Source: Rhodothermales bacterium (GTDB taxonomy: Bacteria; Bacteroidota; Rhodothermia; Rhodothermales; UBA10348). Taken from it: a stretch of DNA of 5,148 nucleotides. Made by a program: the position numbers and the translations under genes. Shown here piece after piece: positions 1 to 5,148 of this stretch. Location: the NCBI GenBank assembly GCA_013003255.1, contig JABDJZ010000626.1, forward strand, positions 1 to 5,148, in the 5' to 3' direction. The notes beneath the pieces were generated by a model that worked only from the letters and a program-made list of their open reading frames with translations, was not told the DNA's origin and ran no database searches. The first letter of the stretch is position 1. Every line of letters begins with the position of its first letter.

Positions 1-375
1 GAGATGATCCTGGTCAAGGACATCGAGGTCTACTCGCTGTGTGAACACCACATGCTTCCGTTCTTTGGAAAGGCACACGTGGCCTACATCCCCGACGGCA
101 AGATCGTGGGGCTCAGCAAGCTGCCTCGTGTCGTGGATGTGTATGCGCGCCGCTTGCAGGTCCAGGAGCGGCTTACCATCCAGGTTCGGGACGCGATTCA
201 GCGCGTGCTGAATCCCCAGGGCGTCGCGGTGGTCATCGAGGCGAATCACATGTGCATGGTGATGCGTGGTGTGCAGAAGCAGAATTCCAGCACCACCACC
301 AGCGCCATGTCGGGGCTGTTTCTGGACTCCGCCAACACACGCGCCGAGTTCATGCGCCTGATCAACGGGCACTGA
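1..375 (+). CDS. folE: GTP cyclohydrolase I, C-terminal part (5' end cut by window edge)
   Basis: GTP cyclohydrolase I converts GTP to 7,8-dihydroneopterin triphosphate, the first step of tetrahydrofolate, biopterin and queuosine-type pathways, in the cytoplasm as a homodecamer. The window shows 124 codons, open at the left edge; the family is usually about 190-220 residues, so roughly the first 70-95 are missing. The ATG at position 4 is internal, not the start. Counting it as residue 1, the zinc and catalytic signature SLCEHH is at 11-16 (Cys13 and His16 as zinc ligands, His15 catalytic), and NHMCM at 81-85 supplies the second catalytic His (His82) and third zinc Cys (Cys84). The RGVQK segment and the STTTSAMSGLF tail (96-106) are also typical. 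All key residues are intact, so this should be a zinc-dependent type I enzyme (FolE, not FolE2). Its TGA shares one base with the ATG of the next gene, so the two are almost certainly co-transcribed. Confidence 0.96.
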   Translation, partial: EMILVKDIEVYSLCEHHMLPFFGKAHVAYIPDGKIVGLSKLPRVVDVYARRLQVQERLTIQVRDAIQRVLNPQGVAVVIEANHMCMVMRGVQKQNSSTTTSAMSGLFLDSANTRAEFMRLINGH

Positions 376-1073
376 TGGCGACCATCGTCATCACGGGTGC
401 AAGCCAGGGAATCGGGGCAGCCATTGCGGAAGCTCTCGCCGGGGAGGGTCGAACTCTCTGCCTCGTGGCCCGCAATCAGACCAATCTGGAGCGCGTGGCC
501 GAAGTGTGTACGTCAAAGGGTGCCGAAGCTCGGATCTTTCCCTGTGATGTCACCGATGAGGACGCGGTCCGGCAGATGGCAGCAAGCGTCGCGGACGCAG
601 CGGGCGTCCCGGACGTGCTCGTGAACAATGCGGGTGCGTTTGTGCCGGGCTCGCTTGTAGAAACCACGCGCGAGGTGTTCGAGAGCCAGATGTCGGTCAA
701 CGTCACCTCGGCGTTTCTGGTCACCCGCGCCTTCCTGCCCGGAATGACCCTTCGCAAGTCGGGCCGCATTGTCTTCATGGGCTCAGTGGCCTCAGTCCGG
801 GGCTATCCCGGTGGCGTGGCCTACTGTGCAGCCAAACACGCGGTGCTTGGCCTTTCGCGCGCCGTTCGCGAGGAAACCAAAGACGCGGGCATCCAGGTGT
901 CGACCATTCTTCCGGGAGCCACGCTCACGCCCTCCTGGGACGGCGTGGACATCCCCGAGGATCGCTTCATGCCTGCGGACGACATCGCCCAGGCGGTCCG
1001 CAGCATTGTGGAGATGTCATCGCGGACGGTGGTCGAAGAGGTACTCCTTCGGCCCCAGGAAGGGGATCTCTAG
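375..1073 (+). CDS. SDR-family NADP(H)-dependent oxidoreductase coupled to folE
   Basis: This is a classical short-chain dehydrogenase/reductase of 232 residues, a cytoplasmic Rossmann-fold enzyme. Visible motifs are the cofactor loop TGASQGIG (7-14), an Arg at position 33 just after strand beta-2 (favours NADP(H)), a Cys-Asp-Val stretch at 57-59 (adenine pocket), NNAG (84-87), and the tetrad Asn109, Ser137, Tyr150, Lys154 (YCAAK), followed by Pro180-Gly181. All catalytic residues are present. The frame is open further upstream, to about 252, but that region is folE coding sequence, and the ATG at 375 overlaps the folE TGA by one base and begins directly with the beta-1 strand (MATIVITGAS), so this start is preferred. 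Placement directly behind folE suggests a pterin substrate (sepiapterin-reductase-like or dihydromonapterin-reductase-like). General SDRs such as 3-oxoacyl-ACP reductases or YdfG-like enzymes share the same motifs, so the substrate is inference only. The stop overlaps that of the convergent yqgE. Confidence 0.93.
   Translation: MATIVITGASQGIGAAIAEALAGEGRTLCLVARNQTNLERVAEVCTSKGAEARIFPCDVTDEDAVRQMAASVADAAGVPDVLVNNAGAFVPGSLVETTREVFESQMSVNVTSAFLVTRAFLPGMTLRKSGRIVFMGSVASVRGYPGGVAYCAAKHAVLGLSRAVREETKDAGIQVSTILPGATLTPSWDGVDIPEDRFMPADDIAQAVRSIVEMSSRTVVEEVLLRPQEGDL
1044..1065 (+). terminator. Possible hairpin at the convergent gene ends (weak terminator candidate)
   Basis: CTCCTTC at 1044-1050 can pair with GAAGGGG at 1059-1065 around an 8-base loop (7 pairs, one of them G-U, in the + strand RNA). 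It lies inside the last codons of the SDR gene and just beyond the yqgE stop. In the - strand RNA the G-U becomes an A-C mismatch, leaving a 5-pair stem or an alternative CCCC/GGGG stem. No U-run follows on either side, so it is not a standard intrinsic terminator. I list it because it is the only clear hairpin seen at the point where both transcripts must end. Confidence 0.22.
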
Positions 1074-1636
1074 TTCAACCGCGGATCATCGGGGTAGTTG
1101 GCCATCAGGGCCCAGTCACCGCCCAGGCTCAGCATTACCTCGCGCCAAATGCCCTCCGGGTCCGCGCCGAACAACCACTCCGGACGCATGGTGGCCACCG
1201 CCCAACTGCCTTCCTGAATTTCCTGCTCCAGCTGGCCCTCTCCCCAACCTGAGTAGCCCAGGAAGAACTGGATGGTGCCTTCACTGGTGGGTGCCGCTAC
1301 TTCCGCCTTCAGGGATTCGAAATCCCCGCCCCACCAGAGCCCGTCCACGATGGAGACGGTGTCCTCTATGCGACCCCCCAACTCGTGGAGATAATGAAGG
1401 GTGTTGGGCTGCACCGGTCCACCAGACCGGATGACGCCGTATGCGCCCTCCAGTTCATCCAGAATCTGCCCGGGCTCCAACTCCATCTCGCGGTTCAGTA
1501 CAAGGCCGAAGGTGCCTTCCGGATTGTGGTCGCAAACAAGCACCACACTGCGGTAGAAATTGGGGTCCCGCAGGATCGGGACGGCCGCCAGGACCATCCC
1601 CGGGAACGGAGCCACCGCATTGGGCTCCTGGCTCAT
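1070..1636 (-). CDS. yqgE: YqgE/AlgH (UPF0301) family protein
   Basis: This is a 188-residue member of the YqgE/AlgH family, matching the usual length of about 180-190. The family is widespread and probably cytoplasmic; its biochemical role is not established, and the name AlgH comes from a proposed regulatory role in Pseudomonas alginate production. Family marks seen here: PGMVLAAVPILRDPNF near residues 12-27, the GTFGLVLNR segment (41-49), SGGPVQ (71-76), the WWGGDFE segment (101-107), FFLGYSGWGEGQLEQEI (124-140) then GSW (143-145), and a C-terminal NYPDDPRLN. The frame extends 13 codons upstream to 1675, but the ATG at 1636 forms an ATGA overlap with the stop of the preceding gene, has an AAAAGG purine stretch a few bases before it, and puts the conserved PGM block at the usual distance from the N-terminus, so it is preferred. 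Translation is probably coupled to the upstream 140-residue gene. Confidence 0.95.
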   Translation of the reverse strand: MSQEPNAVAPFPGMVLAAVPILRDPNFYRSVVLVCDHNPEGTFGLVLNREMELEPGQILDELEGAYGVIRSGGPVQPNTLHYLHELGGRIEDTVSIVDGLWWGGDFESLKAEVAAPTSEGTIQFFLGYSGWGEGQLEQEIQEGSWAVATMRPEWLFGADPEGIWREVMLSLGGDWALMANYPDDPRLN

Positions 1637-2055
1637 GGGCCTTTTCGCAGAAGCGCCCGGTGCGCGCCGACCCACCAGTCCGAGTCACGGGTGAGTTTGG
1701 TGACGCGGACCCCGGAGAAATACTGGATGAGTCCGATCAGGAACTGGGGGACTTCGTGCCAGGCATCACCGCGAATCAAGCGCTCGAGTTCCTCGCTGCT
1801 GGTCCGGGCCCAGCGCCATTTCTCGCGAAGACCCTCGGCCTTCTTCCAGTAGTTGCGCTCATCCCAGGCCGCAGCGCTCTCATCAATCGTCTGGTAGATG
1901 CCGCGCAGGTTGAACACCAGGAACGACGCCATGTCCTTGCCCTCGGCATCGAAAACGGGGCGCTCCGCCAGGAGCCGCAGGACCTCGGCGCAGGACCGCA
2001 TATGGGCCCGGCGCTTCTTGGCCGGCGTTTCGCCTGTTTCAATGATCCGTCCCAT
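1633..2055 (-). CDS. Conserved-looking hypothetical protein, 140 residues, coupled to yqgE
   Basis: I cannot assign this protein a function. It starts with a short basic segment (MGRIIETG, then AKKRR at 12-16) and looks largely alpha-helical. It has a long stretch of Leu/Ala-rich helices (AHMRSCAEVLRLLAE at 17-31; KDMASFLVFNLRGIY at 40-54) and a Trp-rich charged segment around 64-83 (WDERNYWKKAEGLREKWRWA). A C-terminal part follows with VTKLTRDSDWW (118-128). There is no signal peptide and no convincing membrane span, so it is probably cytoplasmic. It reminds me of short uncharacterised proteins with an MGR start seen in Chloroflexi and other phyla, but I cannot confirm that from memory. The start at 2055 lies 25 bases after the repeat-protein stop; no Shine-Dalgarno sequence is visible. 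Its TGA overlaps the yqgE ATG (ATGA). Regular helix patterning and the tight overlap argue for a real gene. Strand, frame and product length are secure; function is not. Confidence 0.85.
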   Translation of the reverse strand: MGRIIETGETPAKKRRAHMRSCAEVLRLLAERPVFDAEGKDMASFLVFNLRGIYQTIDESAAAWDERNYWKKAEGLREKWRWARTSSEELERLIRGDAWHEVPQFLIGLIQYFSGVRVTKLTRDSDWWVGAHRALLRKGP

Positions 2056-2080
2056 GCGCGGAAACTACGATGTCCGGGGG

Positions 2081-5023
2081 CTATCGGCTCAGTACAATTC
2101 GCGTGCTCGACAGGGTTTTCCCGGTTTGTAGGCGCAGCAGGTAGACTCCCGAGGCCCAACCGGAGCCATCGACTTCTATTTCGTGCTCCAGTCCCGCGGC
2201 CAGGACGCCATCGAATACCCGGGAAACCCGTCTCCCCAGAAGGTCAAAGACTTCCGCGCGAACGGGACCTGACTCGGGAAGGCGAACGCGGACTCGGGTC
2301 GACGACGCAAAGGGGTTGGGCCAGGCCGGCGATATCTCGACCGCGGTCGGCAACTCGGCGAGCGCAGGCTGAATGGGCACAGTCCGCGCGTCGAGGCGAT
2401 AGAGTTCCTCGCCGCGAAGACCATCGTTGGCGCGGAAATACAGGATGCCGTCCACCTCCAGGATTTCCTCGGGCTCACTGCCCAGCGGCCCGGCGCGGAC
2501 GTCCGCCAGCATGAAGGTCCCGCCCGGCGTTCCATCCGAGGTCCAGAGTTCGCGTCCGGAGCTACCGTCATCGGCCGCGAAGAAGAGGCGGCCATCGCCC
2601 ACGGCGAAGTCCGTCGGGGTGCTGCTGCCCGTGACATGGATATCCTGGAGCAGGCGCGTACCGCTTGCGGTACCATCGGACACCCACAACTCCCGTCCAC
2701 TGAGGATTTCCTCGCCGGCGAAGAAAAGCAGTCCGGACGCTTCGGTGATCCATGGAGTCTGGCTGCTGGCTCCTACGGCTATTGGGCCGAGCGTTGCAGT
2801 TCCGAGCGCGGTCCCGTCGGAGACCCAGAGCTCGTTCGAGCCGCCACCCGGTCGGGCCTGGAAGGCAACCCCGTTCCGGAATGGGGTGATCCAGGATATG
2901 TCGGTCTCGGCCGGTCCGGGCGTGATGTCCCGAACAAGCGCGCTTCCGTCAAAGGTCCCATCGGTCACCCAGAGTTCGCGGCCCTGCGAACCGTTGGAGG
3001 CGACGAAGAACAGGGAGTCGCCGGCCGCGGTCAGCCAAAATGGATCCGAGCTCAGAGAGCCTGATCGGATGTCCACAATCGGGCGTGTGCCCTCCGGCGT
3101 TCCGTCGGTCCGCCACAGTTCGAATCCCGCGGAGCCGTTGTTTGCCGCGAAGTACAGTGTGTCATTGACCACGGTAAGGCCGTATGGCATGGAACCCTGA
3201 AGGCCGGGGTTGATGTCCAGGACCAGGGTGGTGCCTTCCTCGGTGCCATCCGACATCCACAACTCCCGGCCCGCCGTCCCGTCATCAGCCACGAAAGCCA
3301 CGCGCTGCCCCACCGGGGTCAACCAGAACGGCTCGGAAGCCTGGCCTCCGGGCCATACGTCCTTGAGAATTCGGGTCCCCTGCGCCGTGCCATCGGTCAC
3401 CCAGAGCTCCTCTCCGTACAAGGTGTCCGAGGCCGTGAAAAACCCCAGCGGTCCGGTGGAGACCAGGTTCTGGGGGTCCGATCCGCTCCCGCCGGGCCGT
3501 ACGTCCAGAATGAGCTCCGGCGGTGTCCCCGCTACCGGGTCCAGGACCCAGGGCTCCCGTCCCCGATCCCCGTCTTCAGCGGTGAAAACCAAACGGGAGC
3601 CCACGACCGTAAAGTCCTGCGGCGTCGCACTCTGACTGCCCACCCGGATGTCCCGGATAATATGCGTCCCGCCTGCCGTTCCGTCGGAGCGCCATAGTTC
3701 GCTCCCGTTGACGCCATCGTCCGCGCGAAATACCAGCCGGTCATTGAATGCCGTCAGTTGATCCGGTCCGGAACCCAGATCACCGGGAGCAATGTCACGC
3801 ACCAAACGCGTGCCGCCGGAGGTGCCGTCGGTGACCCAGAGTTCACGGCCTGCTTCAGGGGTGATGGCCTGGAAGAATACACGCCCTGCGGCTTGTTGAA
3901 GTACGAAGACGCCGGCGCTCCCGGCTGGATTGATGTCCCGGACCATGGCGGCCGTGCCGTTCGGCGGCAGGCTCCACACTTCTCTTCCATTCGTCGAGTC
4001 GTCGGCGGTGAACAAGAGGATGTCCCCCAGTGGAATCAGCTGTCTCGGGAACGAGCCGCCGCCGTCAAAGAGATCCGCCGCCATATAGGTGCCTGCGCCG
4101 GTGCCGTTGGTGGCCCACAACTCGGTCCCGGCCACGCCGTCGTTGGCGACGAAGTAGAGCGTCTCCCCGTGTGCAGTCAGCCAGGCAGGATCGGACCCCA
4201 CGATGCCGGGATTGATGTCCTTGATGAGGACCGTGGTGTCCGGCGTGGACTTCCAGAGCTCACGCTGGCCGATGCCGTCATTGGCCGTAAACGCCAGCGT
4301 ATCCCCGAAGGCCACCAGATTGTCGGGCTCCGAGGAGGCCCCGCCGGGGTAGATGTCAAATACGTTTCGGGTCTGGTCGGCTGGTCCAGTGGTCGACCAG
4401 AGTTCGAATCCCGTCACCCCATCGTTGGCCCGGAAGAACAGCGTATCGCGAACCACCGTGAACTTGGCCGGAATGGAGCCTATGCGCCCGGGGCGGATGT
4501 CTGCGGCCATCCGCGTACCCTCCGCAGTGCCGTCGGAACGCCATAGTTCCAGGCCCCCCAACTGATCATCGGCCGCGAAGAACAGGGTGTCCCCGTACGC
4601 CACCAGTTCCGCGATTCCGGCGTCTGCTGTGCCCAGTGCAATGTCCTTGACCATTCGGGTTCCGGCCCCGGTGCCGTCGCTCACCCATAGTTCTCGTCCG
4701 TGGGTACCGTCATCGGCCACGAAGAAAGCACGCCCGCCTACATCGGTAATCAGGCGGGGGTCGGAGGAAGAGGCGCCGGGCAGAATGTCCAACACAAGGC
4801 CCGTACCTGCTTCCGTGCCATCGCTGATCCAGAGTTCGCGTCCGCCGGCGTCGGGGTCATTCGCCACGAGAAACAGCCGCGAGCCAACCACCGTCAGGCC
4901 GGAGGGCTCCGCACTCAACCCTCGGGTATTGATGTCGAATACCAGTTCCTGGGCCTGCAGCTCCGATCCAGAGAGCCAGAGTACAGCGAACAGTATTATC
5001 CAACGCGGAGAGTTGCCAGACAT
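2081..5023 (-). CDS. Secreted ELWxxDGT-repeat protein with T9SS type A sorting domain
   Basis: This 980-residue exported protein has three parts: a signal peptide (1-24), 18 tandem modules of 46-49 residues (about 26-878), and a C-terminal T9SS sorting domain (about 898-980). The module consensus runs L-V-x-D-I-x-P-G, then S-x-P-x-x-L-T, G-x-x-L-F-F-x-A-[DN]-D-G-x-x-G, and R-E-L-W-x-S-D-G-T-x-x-G-T, the pattern known as the ELWxxDGT repeat. Its strand-turn spacing suggests beta-propeller or beta-solenoid blades (inference). The protein has no cysteine, only about six lysines and many Asp/Glu, as expected for an extracellular protein in a salty habitat. It probably crosses the inner membrane by Sec and the outer membrane by T9SS, to be anchored at or released from the cell surface. 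Binding partner and activity are unknown; no catalytic motif is visible. The ATG at 5023 is the only start codon between an in-frame upstream TGA and the signal peptide. It is first in a probable operon with the 140-residue gene and yqgE. Confidence 0.96.
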   Translation of the reverse strand: MSGNSPRWIILFAVLWLSGSELQAQELVFDINTRGLSAEPSGLTVVGSRLFLVANDPDAGGRELWISDGTEAGTGLVLDILPGASSSDPRLITDVGGRAFFVADDGTHGRELWVSDGTGAGTRMVKDIALGTADAGIAELVAYGDTLFFAADDQLGGLELWRSDGTAEGTRMAADIRPGRIGSIPAKFTVVRDTLFFRANDGVTGFELWSTTGPADQTRNVFDIYPGGASSEPDNLVAFGDTLAFTANDGIGQRELWKSTPDTTVLIKDINPGIVGSDPAWLTAHGETLYFVANDGVAGTELWATNGTGAGTYMAADLFDGGGSFPRQLIPLGDILLFTADDSTNGREVWSLPPNGTAAMVRDINPAGSAGVFVLQQAAGRVFFQAITPEAGRELWVTDGTSGGTRLVRDIAPGDLGSGPDQLTAFNDRLVFRADDGVNGSELWRSDGTAGGTHIIRDIRVGSQSATPQDFTVVGSRLVFTAEDGDRGREPWVLDPVAGTPPELILDVRPGGSGSDPQNLVSTGPLGFFTASDTLYGEELWVTDGTAQGTRILKDVWPGGQASEPFWLTPVGQRVAFVADDGTAGRELWMSDGTEEGTTLVLDINPGLQGSMPYGLTVVNDTLYFAANNGSAGFELWRTDGTPEGTRPIVDIRSGSLSSDPFWLTAAGDSLFFVASNGSQGRELWVTDGTFDGSALVRDITPGPAETDISWITPFRNGVAFQARPGGGSNELWVSDGTALGTATLGPIAVGASSQTPWITEASGLLFFAGEEILSGRELWVSDGTASGTRLLQDIHVTGSSTPTDFAVGDGRLFFAADDGSSGRELWTSDGTPGGTFMLADVRAGPLGSEPEEILEVDGILYFRANDGLRGEELYRLDARTVPIQPALAELPTAVEISPAWPNPFASSTRVRVRLPESGPVRAEVFDLLGRRVSRVFDGVLAAGLEHEIEVDGSGWASGVYLLRLQTGKTLSSTRIVLSR
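2084..2332 (-). other. T9SS type A C-terminal sorting domain (Por secretion tail) of the repeat protein
   Basis: Residues about 898-980 match the Por-secretion tail family. The domain opens with AWPNPF (900-905). It continues with alternating hydrophobic strands (STRVRVRLPESG), VFDLLGRRV, a Gly-rich turn near AAGLEHEIEVDG, and GWASGVYLLRLQTG, and it ends in RIVLSR. In T9SS this domain is recognised at the outer membrane and normally cleaved by the sortase-like PorU. It is the strongest taxonomic clue in the window. Confidence 0.93.
2390..4948 (-). repeat. 18 tandem ELWxxDGT modules (about 48 residues, 144 bases each)
   Basis: The ELW-type tetrads start at residues 62, 110, 158, 206, 254, 300, 347, 393, 441, 489, 538, 586, 634, 682, 730, 777, 824 and 872, giving spacings of 46-49. 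Modules 1-3, 8, 9, 11-13 and 15-17 keep the full W-x-[ST]-D-G-T-x-x-G-T form; module 14 ends in GS. Modules 4-7 and 10 are degenerate at the DGT part, module 7 reads REVW, module 10 REPW, and the last is EELYRLD. Codon use differs from copy to copy, so at the DNA level the array is diverged rather than freshly duplicated. Confidence 0.95.
4952..5023 (-). other. Sec signal peptide of the repeat protein
   Basis: Residues 1-24 have a polar start with one Arg (MSGNSPRW), a hydrophobic core (IILFAVLWL, 9-17), and a c-region ending in Leu-Gln-Ala. The likely signal peptidase I site is after Ala24. No lipobox cysteine is present, so it is not a lipoprotein. Only one basic residue precedes the core, which is on the low side. 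Confidence 0.9.
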
Positions 5024-5027
5024 ACCG

Positions 5028-5035
5028 CAAACGTA
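5028..5035 (-). promoter_or_regulatory. Candidate Bacteroidota -7 element (TACGTTTG) next to the repeat-gene start
   Basis: On the - strand, TACGTTTG matches the Bacteroidota primary-sigma -7 consensus TAnnTTTG at every fixed position. It ends four bases before the ATG, so transcription from it would start at or very near the start codon and give a leaderless mRNA. I see no TTG/TTTG -33 element at the expected distance, and an 8-base match can arise by chance. No Shine-Dalgarno sequence precedes the ATG, which is common in this phylum. The rest of 5036-5148 shows only GC-rich short inverted repeats. Confidence 0.28.
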
Positions 5036-5148
5036 CCGCTCGCACCGCGCACAGGGTAGCCCTTGTCCCTGAATGGGGCGACGCCCCGGGTCGGCTGCAC
5101 CATGGACCCGTCAACCTGATTCAACCCCATGTCTTTTTCCAACCAACG

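Noticed and set aside
252..374. N-terminal extension of the SDR frame upstream to about 252
   Set aside because: The extra 41 codons lie within folE, encode His/Arg-rich sequence unlike any SDR N-terminus, and the ATG at 375 starts directly at the Rossmann beta-1 strand.
769..1434. + strand frame of 221 codons overlapping the SDR end and yqgE
   Set aside because: It lies out of frame with the SDR and antisense to yqgE; its translation is Pro/Arg-rich low-complexity and it has no start context.
1637..1675. Longer yqgE start at 1675
   Set aside because: It would add 13 residues not typical of the family and overlap the preceding gene more deeply, whereas the ATG at 1636 makes a standard ATGA overlap.
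1441..2514. Long + strand open frame (357 codons) opposite yqgE, the 140-residue gene and the repeat-protein tail
   Set aside because: It runs antisense across three supported genes, its translation is rich in Arg, Pro and Gly with no family motif, and GC-rich coding DNA commonly leaves such antisense frames open.
2390..4948. CRISPR-like or satellite DNA array suggested by the regular spacing of about 144 bases
   Set aside because: The period is a multiple of three, the frame is open throughout and conservation is at the protein level with differing codons, so these are protein modules.
2427..5072. Series of + strand open frames opposite the repeat protein, with a recurring VPSxVPSxTxSSRP peptide
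   Set aside because: The repeating peptide is the antisense reading of the ELWxxDGT codons, so the periodicity comes from the real - strand gene. It could be mis-annotated as a Ser/Pro-rich repeat protein.
5129..5148. ATG at 5129 as the start of a divergent + strand gene
   Set aside because: Only six full codons are visible before the edge, with no ribosome binding site or recognisable sequence, so it cannot be told from chance.

Overview
The window is GC-rich and densely coded. It holds two transcription units that converge near position 1070. The large secreted protein on the right ends in a clear type IX secretion (T9SS) type A sorting domain. That places the source in the Bacteroidota/FCB group, and the high GC content suggests a Rhodothermota-like lineage (Rhodothermus/Salinibacter type) rather than a typical AT-rich Bacteroidete. 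The taxonomic placement is inference from these two traits; no rRNA or other marker is present.

Left unit, + strand, 1-1073: the 3' part of folE (GTP cyclohydrolase I, cut by the window edge) overlaps the start of a short-chain dehydrogenase/reductase (SDR) gene by one base (TGATG). The coupling suggests that the SDR may act on a pterin, for example as a sepiapterin-reductase-like enzyme, but sequence motifs alone only establish a classical NADP(H)-type SDR.

Right unit, - strand, 5023-1070, read right to left: (i) a 980-residue exported protein made of 18 tandem modules of about 48 residues with the ELWxxDGT signature, a signal peptide and a C-terminal T9SS sorting domain; (ii) after a 25-base gap, a 140-residue protein I cannot name; (iii) overlapping it by ATGA, a YqgE/AlgH (UPF0301) family protein. 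The small gaps suggest one transcript, although an exported repeat protein and two probable cytoplasmic proteins have no obvious shared job.

The two units meet tail to tail. The SDR and yqgE stop codons share one CTAG tetranucleotide, so no space is left between them for a conventional terminator. The only longer non-coding stretch is 5024-5148, which holds a Bacteroidota-like -7 element (TACGTTTG) right next to the start codon of the repeat protein. I see no RNA genes, mobile elements, CRISPR array or attachment sites. I did not find a clear new defence or mobile system; the most worthwhile leads are the folE-SDR coupling, the unnamed gene coupled to yqgE, and the architecture of the 18-module secreted protein.
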